Assembly (NCBI RefSeq): GCF_014199915.1 | Contig: NZ_JACHOO010000002.1 | Span: 660,756 to 724,755 of the forward strand | From: Prosthecomicrobium pneumaticum | GTDB lineage: Bacteria; Pseudomonadota; Alphaproteobacteria; Rhizobiales; Kaistiaceae | Length of the DNA: 64,000 nt | Direction of reading: 5' to 3' | Part shown: in pieces, positions 16,984-25,073 of the stretch | Numbering within the stretch: position 1 is the first letter of the stretch | How the letters are laid out: every line of letters starts with the position of its first letter | Position numbers and translations under genes: made by a program | The notes under the pieces: generated by a model | Database searches by the model: none | What the model saw: the letters and a program-made list of their open reading frames with translations, nothing else | What the model was told of the DNA's origin: nothing

Positions 16984-18360
16984 ATGATCTCCAACATCAC
17001 CGCCGACTACCGTGCCCGCGATGCGGCGCATCATCTTCATCCCTTTTCCGAGATGCGGGCGCTCAATGCCGAGGGCAGTCGCGTCGTGGTGCGCGGCGAA
17101 GGGAGCTGGATCTGGGATTCGGACGGCCGTCGCGCGCTCGACGGCATGTCGGGCCTCTGGTGCGTCAACATCGGCCACGGACGGCGCGAGATCGCCGCTG
17201 CGGTCACCCGCCAGATGGCCGAACTCTCCTATACCAACACCTTCTTCAAGAGCACGCATCCGCCGGCGATCGCGCTCGCCGAAAAGATCGCGACGCTGAC
17301 CCAGCCGCACCTGTCGCACGTCTTCTTCACCGGCTCCGGCTCGGAGGCGAACGACACCGTCGTGCGGATGGTGCGGCACTATTGGGCCGAGCGGGGAAAG
17401 CCCGCAAAGCAGGTGATCATCAGCCGCCGTAACGCCTATCACGGCTCGACCATGGCCGGCGCCTCGCTCGGCGGCATGAAGCCGATGCACGCGCAGGGCG
17501 GCCTGCCCATTCCCGGCATCGTCCACCGTGCCCAGCCCTACTGGTTCGGCGAGGGCGGCGAAATGAGCCCGGAGGAATTCGGCATCGCGGCGGCGCGCGA
17601 CATCGAAGCGGCGATCGAGGAGATCGGCGAGGACAACATCGCCGCCTTCATCGCCGAGCCGATCCAGGGCGCCGGCGGCGTGATCATCCCGCCCGAGACA
17701 TACTGGCCGGAGATCGCCCGGATCCTCGCCGGCCGCGAGATCCTCACCGTCGCCGACGAGGTGATCTGCGGCTTCGGCCGCACCGGCCGCTGGTTCGGCT
17801 CGGATTTCTTCGGCATCCGGCCCGACCTGATGTCGATCGCCAAGGGTCTCTCCTCCGGCTATCTGCCGATCGGGGGCGTCGTCGTCTCCTCGGCGGTGGC
17901 CGAGGTGCTGTCGGCGAACGAGTTCAACCACGGTTTCACCTATTCGGCTCATCCGGTGTGCTGCGCCGCCGCGCTCGAAAATCTGCGCATCCTCGAAGAG
18001 GAGAGGCTCGTCGATCGGGTGGCGGAGGAGATCGGCCCCTATCTGCAGCGTGGCTGGCGGGCGCTCGCCGACCATCCGCTGGTGGGTGAGGCGCGGATGG
18101 TCGGCCTGATCGGCGCGCTCGAACTGGTGCCCGACAAGCCGTCGCGCAGCGTCGCCTTCCCCGACACCGGCAAGGTCGGCACGCTCGCCCGGGATCTCTC
18201 GATCGCGAACGGTCTCGTCATGCGGGCGGTGCGCGATTCGCTGATCATCGCGCCGCCCTTCACCCTTTCCTTCGAGGAGGCCGATTTCCTCCTCGCCGCC
18301 GCCCGGAAGACGCTCGACGACACGCTCGACGCGGCGCGCCGGCTCGGGCTCAAGGCATGA
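16984..18360 (+). CDS. Class-III aminotransferase, putative putrescine/omega-amino acid:pyruvate transaminase (SpuC-like)
   Basis: 458-aa PLP enzyme of the class-III group. Visible are the phosphate-binding GSGSEANDTVVRM (about 116-128), YHGSTMAG, the aspartate of VADEVICGFGRTG and the PLP lysine K287 in SIAKGLSSGYLPIGG. Such enzymes transfer an amino group from putrescine or related omega-amines to pyruvate. It overlaps puuB by 4 nt (ATGA) and follows puuA and the GIY-YIG gene. It could instead act on 4-aminobutyrate or beta-alanine, and the context favours a polyamine step. The family call is certain, the substrate inferred. Confidence 0.87.
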   Translation: MISNITADYRARDAAHHLHPFSEMRALNAEGSRVVVRGEGSWIWDSDGRRALDGMSGLWCVNIGHGRREIAAAVTRQMAELSYTNTFFKSTHPPAIALAEKIATLTQPHLSHVFFTGSGSEANDTVVRMVRHYWAERGKPAKQVIISRRNAYHGSTMAGASLGGMKPMHAQGGLPIPGIVHRAQPYWFGEGGEMSPEEFGIAAARDIEAAIEEIGEDNIAAFIAEPIQGAGGVIIPPETYWPEIARILAGREILTVADEVICGFGRTGRWFGSDFFGIRPDLMSIAKGLSSGYLPIGGVVVSSAVAEVLSANEFNHGFTYSAHPVCCAAALENLRILEEERLVDRVAEEIGPYLQRGWRALADHPLVGEARMVGLIGALELVPDKPSRSVAFPDTGKVGTLARDLSIANGLVMRAVRDSLIIAPPFTLSFEEADFLLAAARKTLDDTLDAARRLGLKA

Positions 18361-19634
18361 GGGCGCCGCACGCGCCCTCCTTCTATGCGGCGACCGCCGA
18401 TGCCGAACTCGCCTTTCCCCCCCTCGAGGGCGACACGCGCGCCGATGTGGCGATCGTCGGCGGCGGCTATACCGGCCTGTCGGCGGCGCTGCATCTCGCC
18501 GAGGCCGGCGTCGACGTCGTGCTTCTGGAGGCGGAGCGGGTCGGCTGGGGCGCCTCGGGGCGGAACGGCGGCCAGCTCCACACCGGCCAGCGCCGCGACC
18601 AGGACTGGCTCGAGGCGCGGCTCGGCCTCGCCCCGGCACGCGCGCTGTGGACGATGGCCGAGGAGGCGAAGGCGCTCGTCCACGACCTGATCGCCCGGCA
18701 CGGCATCGATGCGGAATGGCGCCCAGGCCTCGTCGAGGCGGTTCACAAGCGCCGCATGGTGCCGCACGAGCGGGCCTATGCCGAGCGGCTCGCCCGCGAC
18801 TACGGCTACCGGGACGCCGAATGGCTGGAGCCTGACCGGCTCGCCGCGATGATCGGCACGGACGCCTATTTCGGCGGCCGTCTCGACCGCGGCGCCGGCC
18901 ATCTCCACCCGCTCAAATTCGCCCAAGGCCTCGCCCGCGCCGCGGCGAAGGCGGGCGCCCGGCTCCACGAAGGGACACGCGTCCGCCGCCTCGCCACGGG
19001 CGCGAAGCCGACGCTCGAGACGGCGCGCGGCCGGGTCACGGCGGACATCGTCGTGCTCGCCGGCAATGGCTATCTCGACGGCATAGACGGCACGGTCGAA
19101 GCCCGCGTGCTGCCGATCAAGAACTTCATCCTGACCACGGAGCCGATCGGCGCCGGCGCGGCGGGCGGCCTTCTGCCGGGCGGCGAGGCGGTCTCCGATT
19201 CCCGCTTCGTCGTCTATTACTGGCGGCCGACGGCGGACGGGCGGCTGCTCTTCGGCGGCGGCGAGACCTATTCGCGGACCGATCCGCGCGACCTGTTCGC
19301 CTTCGTGCGGCGGCATCTCCTGCGCATCTATCCCGGCCTCGCCGATACGCCGATCTCGCACGCCTGGGGCGGCACGCTCGCCGTCACGGTGAAGCGCCTG
19401 CCCTATATCCGCCGGGCGCGGCCCGGCGTCTATGTCGCCTCGGGCTATTCCGGCCAGGGCGTGGCGCTCGCGCCCTATGGCGGCAAGATACTCGCCGAGG
19501 CGATCCGCGGCGACCCGGCGCGCCTCGACACCTTCGCCGCCCTGCCCGCCCCGGCCTTCCCCGGCGGCACGCTGCTCCGCTACCCCGCGCTGGTCGCGGG
19601 GATGACGTGGTACGCGCTCCGGGACCGGATTTGA
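18357..19634 (+). CDS. puuB: FAD-dependent gamma-glutamylputrescine oxidase-like protein (PuuB family)
   Basis: 425-aa flavin oxidoreductase of the DAO family. The Rossmann motif VAIVGGGYTGLSAALHLAEAG begins near residue 31, followed by VLLEAERVGWGASGRNGGQ, the hallmark of PuuB/OrdL proteins. The C-terminal FAD-binding part has YVASGYSGQGVALAPYGGKILAEA. In the Puu route it oxidises gamma-glutamylputrescine to the aldehyde with H2O2 release. It is translationally coupled to the aminotransferase. PuuC (dehydrogenase) and PuuD (hydrolase) are not in the window, so the pathway must be completed elsewhere. Confidence 0.87.
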   Translation: MRAPHAPSFYAATADAELAFPPLEGDTRADVAIVGGGYTGLSAALHLAEAGVDVVLLEAERVGWGASGRNGGQLHTGQRRDQDWLEARLGLAPARALWTMAEEAKALVHDLIARHGIDAEWRPGLVEAVHKRRMVPHERAYAERLARDYGYRDAEWLEPDRLAAMIGTDAYFGGRLDRGAGHLHPLKFAQGLARAAAKAGARLHEGTRVRRLATGAKPTLETARGRVTADIVVLAGNGYLDGIDGTVEARVLPIKNFILTTEPIGAGAAGGLLPGGEAVSDSRFVVYYWRPTADGRLLFGGGETYSRTDPRDLFAFVRRHLLRIYPGLADTPISHAWGGTLAVTVKRLPYIRRARPGVYVASGYSGQGVALAPYGGKILAEAIRGDPARLDTFAALPAPAFPGGTLLRYPALVAGMTWYALRDRI

Positions 19635-19775
19635 CGGTTAGCAGATTGGCCCAACCCTTGATTCTCCCCGTAAATTCTTCCGCCAGGCCCCACTCTCGAT
19701 TGGCGAGCTGTTCATGATCCACTACTCTTGGGAGGCAGCTGCAAAGTCGGCCCCAATCCATGTTGAGAATGCCCG

Positions 19776-20696
19776 ATGGACCATCAAGCAAACGACCCCG
19801 GCCCAAGCCAAGCCGCCCCGCATGGTCACAGAAGAGGCCTGCTCAAAGTAATCTTTGATAAAATTACGGAGCACATAGTAGGATCCATTGTACTTTTCTG
19901 CCTTGTCTCGGCTACTACAGCAGGTACTGTTTTATGGAGTAGCTATGATATAGAAATCACTAAGTTGCCATCAGAGGCTAACTCAATAGTTGGTCCTACC
20001 GGTAACATCACTCTCAATCAATCCTCCGACATCCGGATGGCATGGGTTGCTTTCCCTTTTCAAAGCAGCAAGGCGTGCCTCGACCGAGTGCGAGAATGGG
20101 TAAAATGGCGCGAGTTTGCGTCGATTGTCTTTTGGCACTCGCCAGACCAAGTCAACTTTACCGAGCGACGCGGCATTCGGATCGGCGCGCGCTGTATCGT
20201 AGAGAATAGCAACCGATTAACAATAGTCTTACTCGCATCTACTGATCTCGATGCACTGACCGAGGCATGGGATTCTTTCAAATCCTACTATAGCGCGTCC
20301 ATTGGAGGAGACCGGAAAGCGATACTCTCCTCGGCGGGTACAGATTGGGTGGGTCCGGCATTCGAAGTGGTGTCCGAAGTTATCCGAGTGCCCCTAGGCA
20401 CAGAAGATAAAGAGAAATTTGAATTAATAAATGAAATTCCTCCTCCCATGATAACGTATTTTGAAAGTAAAAAAGGCAGGATAGGACGCTGCGGGACACG
20501 AAGGACACAATTATTTCGGATATGCAACGTCACCTTTCCTGGACTTATGCTAATAATGCATATGGAAGTTGAAGATGGTGAAATATTAATACTGGTAAGC
20601 GGATTCTCTGAATCGATCGGAGAGGATCTCATATGGTCGCAAGACGACATACGTACCCTCCTACTTGGGATACCCGGCGCCAAGCTTGAAACGTAG
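19776..20696 (+). CDS. AT-rich orphan single-span membrane protein, unknown function
   Basis: I do not recognise this 306-aa protein. It has a short cytoplasmic N-terminus, one hydrophobic segment (about residues 34-54) and a ~250-residue probable extracytoplasmic domain of mixed alpha/beta character (for example MAWVAFPFQ, IVFWHSPDQVNF, LTIVLLASTDLDAL). There are scattered cysteines including CGTRRTQLFRIC. Base composition is strikingly different from both flanks: codons such as ata, tta, aat, gaa and agt are frequent where neighbours use GC-ending codons almost exclusively. That points to horizontal acquisition. ATG 19776 is the first in-frame start. No partner gene, integrase or repeat is visible next to it. 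Confidence 0.7.
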   Translation: MDHQANDPGPSQAAPHGHRRGLLKVIFDKITEHIVGSIVLFCLVSATTAGTVLWSSYDIEITKLPSEANSIVGPTGNITLNQSSDIRMAWVAFPFQSSKACLDRVREWVKWREFASIVFWHSPDQVNFTERRGIRIGARCIVENSNRLTIVLLASTDLDALTEAWDSFKSYYSASIGGDRKAILSSAGTDWVGPAFEVVSEVIRVPLGTEDKEKFELINEIPPPMITYFESKKGRIGRCGTRRTQLFRICNVTFPGLMLIMHMEVEDGEILILVSGFSESIGEDLIWSQDDIRTLLLGIPGAKLET

Positions 20697-20730
20697 GCTT
20701 CAGTGACGGTGAGCGCTATCGCGTTACCTC

Positions 20731-21813
20731 TCACGGCGGAGGCGGTGGCAGGCGGCGGGAGACGAGGCGGGAGAGGGCGGGGCCAAGCAGGAGGACGATC
20801 AGGAAGCGCAGCGTCTGCAGCGCCATGACGAAGGACAGGTCGACATGGCTCGCGGCCGCGATGATCGCGACGGTATCCATGCCGCCGGGACTCGTCGCCA
20901 GATAGGCGGTGAGCGGGTCGATGCCGACGAAATGCGCGAGCAGCCAGGCGAGGCCGCCGCAGAAGGCGATCAGGAGCAGGATGGAGCCGAGGATCTGCGG
21001 CAGGGCGCGAAAGGCGTGGCGGAGCGCCTGCCGGGTGAAGGCGCCGCCGATCCGCCAGCCGACGATCGCATAGGCGAGCGCGAGCAGCGCCGGCGGCAGC
21101 TCGATCGCCATCAGCCCGGTGCCGTGCAGCACCGCGCCGGCGACGAGCGGCACCAGCATAGAGCCGGCCGGCACGCGCAGCTTCACGCCGACGAAGCCGC
21201 CGACCGCCGCGAGCGCCAGCGTCTCGCCTAAGGCGAGGAGGTCGAGCGGCGGAAACCAGACGACCGCCGGCGGCGCGGCGCCCGAGGTGTCGACCATCAG
21301 CCCCGCGATCAGCGCCGCCGCCCCGGCGACGCAGACGACGCGCAGATACTGCATGAAGGCGACGAGGCGAGCGTCGGCCCCGAACGCCCCCGCCATGATC
21401 ACCATCGCGCTCGCCGCGCCGGGGGTCGAGCCCCAGACGCCCGTCGTGCCCGGCAGCACGCGCCAGCGGCTCATCAGGAAGCCGAGCAGGCTCGACGCGG
21501 CGAGCGTCGTCAGGACGACCGCGAGGAGGAGCGGCCAGTCGTCGAGGAAGGAGACGAGGATCGAGGGCGTGATCGAACGGGCGACGAGGCAGCCGACGAC
21601 CGCTTGCGCGGCGAGAAAGGCGATCGGCGGCGGCCGCACGGTGCCGCCATTCGTCGACAGGAGAATCGCCGCGATCATCGGGCCGAGGAGGAGCGCCGCC
21701 GGCAGCGCCGCCCATTCGAGCACGGCGACGAGCGCGACCGTGCCGGCGACGAGCGCCGCCCACTGGACAGACGGCGGCAGGACCCTTGCGGGCGGTTCCG
21801 ACCCCTCATCCAT
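20731..21813 (-). CDS. AbrB-family membrane transporter (AbrB-duplication protein)
   Basis: 360-aa integral membrane protein with about ten to twelve helices arranged as two repeats. These are the AbrB-duplication halves, each with a GxxxGxMIA- or AGAVLHGTGLM-type stretch, and WGSTPGAASAMVIMAGAFGADARLVAFMQYLR is the conserved family segment. Related proteins were once annotated as ammonia monooxygenase or regulator AbrB, but they are transporters of uncertain substrate. The start at 21813 (MDEGSEPP) has GGAGAG 9 nt upstream. A start 39 nt further up is possible. It is divergent from the AAA ATPase gene. Confidence 0.85.
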   Translation of the reverse strand: MDEGSEPPARVLPPSVQWAALVAGTVALVAVLEWAALPAALLLGPMIAAILLSTNGGTVRPPPIAFLAAQAVVGCLVARSITPSILVSFLDDWPLLLAVVLTTLAASSLLGFLMSRWRVLPGTTGVWGSTPGAASAMVIMAGAFGADARLVAFMQYLRVVCVAGAAALIAGLMVDTSGAAPPAVVWFPPLDLLALGETLALAAVGGFVGVKLRVPAGSMLVPLVAGAVLHGTGLMAIELPPALLALAYAIVGWRIGGAFTRQALRHAFRALPQILGSILLLIAFCGGLAWLLAHFVGIDPLTAYLATSPGGMDTVAIIAAASHVDLSFVMALQTLRFLIVLLLGPALSRLVSRRLPPPPP

Positions 21814-21985
21814 CGGCGTCTCTCCTGCGCTGCACCGCAACACGGGGCTCATAGCCCAATCGGCGGCGGGGCGGGCGCGAAAATGGCACTATCGGCGACA
21901 GGACACCTTCTCCGCTCCGGCGGCATTGGTCATTCTCGATGCGCCGGCGGCCGGGCCGGCGCCACCGAACCGGGAGGCCCCGCGC

Positions 21986-23143
21986 TTGATCCACACCCTC
22001 GCCATTGCCGGCTACCGGTCGATCCGCAGCCTCGTCCTGCCGCTCGGCCCGCTCACGGTGATCACCGGCCGCAACGGCACCGGCAAGTCGAGCTTCTATC
22101 GCGCGCTCCGCCTGCTCGCCGAAGTGGCGCAGGGGCGCGTCGTCGCCGCGCTCGCCGCCGAGGGCGGCCTCGCCTCCACGCTGTGGGCCGGGCCGGAACG
22201 GATCGGCGCGGCGGTCCGCCGCGGCGAGCGGCCGCTCGAGGGGACGGTGCGCGGCGGGCCGGTGAGCTTGCGGCTCGGCTTCGCCGCGGAAGACTACGGC
22301 TATGCGATCGATCTCGGCCTGCCGGTGCCGCAGAACGGCTCGATGTTCAACCGCGACCCGGAAGTGAAGGCCGAGGCGGTCTGGGCCGGCGACGTGCTGT
22401 CGCGCCGCAACGCCTTCGCCACCCGGGCCGGCCCTGCGGTGACAGCGCTCGGTGCGGACGGTCGGCGGCGCGTGCTGATCGGCGACCTGCCGCCCTATGA
22501 GAGCATGATGACGCATGCGGCCGACCCGCAGAGCCTCGCCGAACTGCTCGTGCTGCGCGAGCGGATGCGGCGCTGGCGGTTCTACGACCATTTCCGCACC
22601 GATGCGGCGGCCCCCGCCCGCGCGGCGACGGCGGGAACACGAACGCCGGCGCTCGCCGCGGACGGCGCCGATCTCGCCGCGGCGCTGCAGACGATCCGCG
22701 AGATCGGCGATGCCGCCGCGCTCGATGCGGCGATCGACGACGCCTTTCCCGGCGCGACGGTGGAGATCGGCGAGACGAACGGCGCCTTCACGGTCGGCAT
22801 GCGGCAGAAGGGACTGCTGCGTCCGCTCGCCGCCGCCGAACTTTCGGACGGGACGCTCCGCTATCTGCTCCTGCTCGCGGCGCTGCTGACGCCGCGTCCG
22901 CCCGGCCTGATCGTGCTCAACGAGCCGGAGACGAGCCTCCATCCCGACCTCCTGCCTCCCCTCGGAAGGCTGATCGGCGCGGCGGCCACGCGCTGCCAGA
23001 TCGTCGTCGTCACCCACGCCGCGCCGCTCGCCGAGGCCCTCGCCGGGTGCCGCGGCCTCGTCCGGCACGAGCTCGAAAAGCCGTTCGGCGAGACCGAGGT
23101 CGAGGGCCTCGACGCGCCCGCCTGGGAATGGCCGCCGCGATGA
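21986..23143 (+). CDS. AAA-type ATPase with RecF/SMC-like nucleotide-binding fold
   Basis: 385-aa soluble ATPase of the predicted AAA_21 type. The N-terminal IHTLAIAGYRSIRSLVLPLG is the usual opening. Walker A is GRNGTGKSS (residues 28-36, catalytic K34). A signature-like ELSDGTLRYLLLL precedes Walker B LIVLNEPETSLHP, with E313 as the catalytic acid and Asn312 replacing the usual Asp. VVVTHAAPLAEAL provides the switch histidine. The middle region is insertion-rich. TTG 21986 was chosen since GGGAGG lies 8 nt upstream and it starts the conserved domain. Stand-alone proteins of this type act in DNA repair or as defence ATPases, but no nuclease partner is next to it, so no role is assigned. Confidence 0.85.
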   Translation: MIHTLAIAGYRSIRSLVLPLGPLTVITGRNGTGKSSFYRALRLLAEVAQGRVVAALAAEGGLASTLWAGPERIGAAVRRGERPLEGTVRGGPVSLRLGFAAEDYGYAIDLGLPVPQNGSMFNRDPEVKAEAVWAGDVLSRRNAFATRAGPAVTALGADGRRRVLIGDLPPYESMMTHAADPQSLAELLVLRERMRRWRFYDHFRTDAAAPARAATAGTRTPALAADGADLAAALQTIREIGDAAALDAAIDDAFPGATVEIGETNGAFTVGMRQKGLLRPLAAAELSDGTLRYLLLLAALLTPRPPGLIVLNEPETSLHPDLLPPLGRLIGAAATRCQIVVVTHAAPLAEALAGCRGLVRHELEKPFGETEVEGLDAPAWEWPPR

Positions 23144-23172
23144 ACCGGCTCAGGCAAGAAAAGCGGGCCGGC

Positions 23173-23199
23173 TGTCCATCGGGGCTCGCCGCGCGCGAC
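23173..23199 (+). promoter_or_regulatory. Candidate ECF42-type promoter
   Basis: TGTCCA (23173-23178), 17 nt, CGAC (23196-23199), placed about 45 bp before the DGPF gene start. This resembles the bipartite ECF42 target motif I recall (TGTCGA near -35, CGA/TC near -10) with one mismatch. It fits self-regulation of the DGPF-sigma operon. Confidence 0.45.
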
Positions 23200-23243
23200 A
23201 TCTCTGCGGCGGACGACGCCATCACCGATCACAGGAGACGGAC

Positions 23244-23600
23244 ATGCGCTATCTCTATCTTCTCTATCTCGAGGAAGGCGGCTGGGACGCCATGACGCCG
23301 GAGCAGCAGGCCGAGGGTGAAGGCGCCTACATGGCCTATACCGAGGCGCTCCAGACGGCCGGCATCCTCATCGGCGCCAACCGGCTGCAGCCCAGCCCCT
23401 CGGCGACGACCGTCCGGCTCACCGGCGGCAAGAGCCAGGTGCTCGACGGACCCTATGCCGACACGAAGGAACAGCTCGGCGGCTATTATCTCGTCGAACT
23501 GCCGGATCTCGACCAGGCGCTCGCCTGGGCCGCCCGCTGCCCGACGGTCGGCCACGGTGTCGTCGAGGTCCGGCCGGTCTGGCCGCCGCGGACCGGCTGA
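23244..23600 (+). CDS. YCII-related DGPF-domain protein
   Basis: 118-aa single-domain protein of the YCII/DGPF family (ferredoxin-like fold). The motif VLDGPYADTKEQLGGYYLVE (about residues 71-90) is the DGPF hallmark, here DGPY. RYLYLLYLEEGGW opens the first beta strand. Proteins of this group are typical partners and targets of ECF42 sigma factors, and their biochemical role is unsettled. CAGGAGAC lies directly before the ATG. It is followed 15 bp later by the sigma gene and so is in the same operon. Confidence 0.9.
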   Translation: MRYLYLLYLEEGGWDAMTPEQQAEGEGAYMAYTEALQTAGILIGANRLQPSPSATTVRLTGGKSQVLDGPYADTKEQLGGYYLVELPDLDQALAWAARCPTVGHGVVEVRPVWPPRTG

Positions 23601-23615
23601 GGCGGGAGGGCGGCG

Positions 23616-24866
23616 ATGGCGGCGGAGCGGGCGCGGCGCACGGCCGAGGCGGTGGCACGGCACAGTTACGGCAAGCTCGTCGCCTTCCTCGCCGCCGCCA
23701 CCCGCGATCTCGCGGGGGCCGAAGACGCGCTCGCCGAAGCCTTCGCGACAGCGCTGCGCGACTGGCCGGAGACCGGCTGCCCGGACAATCCGGAGGCCTG
23801 GCTGCTGACGGTGGCGCGGCGGCGGATGGTCGATGCCGGACGGCGAAGCCGTACCGGGACGGCCGCCGCCGAGACCCTGCGGCAGCTCGCCGAGGAACGG
23901 GCCGGCGACACGGCGGGCGAACTGCCGGACCGGCGACTGGCGCTGCTCTTCGCCTGCGCCCATCCGGCGATCGATGCCGGGATCCGCGCGCCGCTGATGC
24001 TGCAGACGGTGCTCGGCCTCGACGCGGCGGCGATCGCCTCGGCGTTCCTCACCTCGCCCGCCGCGATGGCGAAACGGCTCGTCCGGGCGAAGGAGAAGAT
24101 ACGCGCCGCCGGCATTCCCTTCGCGCCGCCCGGGCGGGACGAGCTGGCGCCGCGGCTCGCCGCCGTGCTCGACGCCATCTATGCCGCCTTCGCCGAAGGC
24201 TGGAGCGACCCGGCCGGCACCGACCCGTCGCGGCGCGACCTGCCGGAGGAAGCGCTCTTCCTCGCGCGGCTGATGGCCGAACTGATGCCGGACGAGCCGG
24301 AGGCGCTCGGCCTCGCCGCGCTGATGCTGCATGCCGAGGCGCGGCGGCCGGCCCGGCGCAGCGCGGACGGCGACTATATCCCGCTCGAGGCACAGAACCC
24401 CGCACTCTGGGACGGGGCGATGATCGCCGAGGCCGAGAGGCTGCTCCGCCGCGCGGCCTCCCGCCGCCAGCCCGGCCGCTACCAGATCGAAGCGGCGCTG
24501 CAATCGGCCCATGCGGACCGTCGCCGCAGCGGCCGCGACACGAGCCGTGCCGTGGCGGCCCTCTATGAGGCCCTCTTCGCCCTCACCGGCTCGCCGGTGG
24601 TGGGGCTCAACCGCGCCGTCGCAATCGCCGGGACCGAGGGACCGCAGGCCGGCCTCGCCCTGCTCGACGGACTCGCCGCGGACGGACGGCTCGCCACCTA
24701 TCAGCCCTATTGGGCGGCGCGCGCCGCCCTGCTCGCCGCGGCGGATGCCGTGGACGAGGCGGTACACGCCTATGAGATCGCCATCGGCCTCGCCGCGGAC
24801 CCGGCGGTGCGGCGTTTCCTCGAAACGCGCCGGCAGGCGCTGCAGCCGCCGCCGCCGCGGCCATGA
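23616..24866 (+). CDS. ECF42-group RNA polymerase sigma factor with long C-terminal extension
   Basis: 416-aa sigma factor, twice the usual ECF length. Region 2 (about residues 15-85) includes LAGAEDALAEAFATALRDWP and region 4 (about 115-165) includes VLGLDAAAIASAFLTSPAAMAKRLVRAKEKI. The remaining ~240 residues form the TPR-like C-terminal domain (DUF6596 type) that defines ECF42. It carries GRYQIEAALQSAHADRR, PVVGLNRAVAIA, GLALLDGLAADGRLATYQPYWAARAALLAAAD and a terminal helix. These sigmas lack an anti-sigma factor and are thought to be controlled through the C-terminal domain. The ATG at 23616 follows GGGAGGG. Confidence 0.93.
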   Translation: MAAERARRTAEAVARHSYGKLVAFLAAATRDLAGAEDALAEAFATALRDWPETGCPDNPEAWLLTVARRRMVDAGRRSRTGTAAAETLRQLAEERAGDTAGELPDRRLALLFACAHPAIDAGIRAPLMLQTVLGLDAAAIASAFLTSPAAMAKRLVRAKEKIRAAGIPFAPPGRDELAPRLAAVLDAIYAAFAEGWSDPAGTDPSRRDLPEEALFLARLMAELMPDEPEALGLAALMLHAEARRPARRSADGDYIPLEAQNPALWDGAMIAEAERLLRRAASRRQPGRYQIEAALQSAHADRRRSGRDTSRAVAALYEALFALTGSPVVGLNRAVAIAGTEGPQAGLALLDGLAADGRLATYQPYWAARAALLAAADAVDEAVHAYEIAIGLAADPAVRRFLETRRQALQPPPPRP

Positions 24867-25014
24867 CGCGCGGCGGGGCCGCGGGGGTAGCCCGGATCAC
24901 CGACTGGCCGGTGATCGCGTCGGCCGATCCCGGCCTCGCCCGTTCGGTGGTGCGTTCGGCCTCGCTCCCGGAAGGGCGTCGCACGTGCCCGGCTGTGCCG
25001 GAGGGCCGCAACAG

Positions 25015-25047
25015 TCAGTCGATCGATTGACTAAATCGATCGACTGA
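25015..25047. promoter_or_regulatory. TetR-type operator palindrome
   Basis: TCAGTCGATCGATT (25015-25028), 5-nt spacer, AATCGATCGACTGA (25034-25047): perfect 14-bp arms just 26 bp before the TetR gene. The length, symmetry and position fit an autoregulatory TetR-family operator controlling the four-gene efflux operon. Confidence 0.8.
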
Positions 25048-25073
25048 TTTAGGCGGAGACCAAGGAGACCGAG

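Noticed and set aside
19384-19806. Small minus-strand frame overlapping the puuB end and the orphan gene start
   Set aside because: Mostly antisense to puuB, with no recognised motif and no ribosome site.
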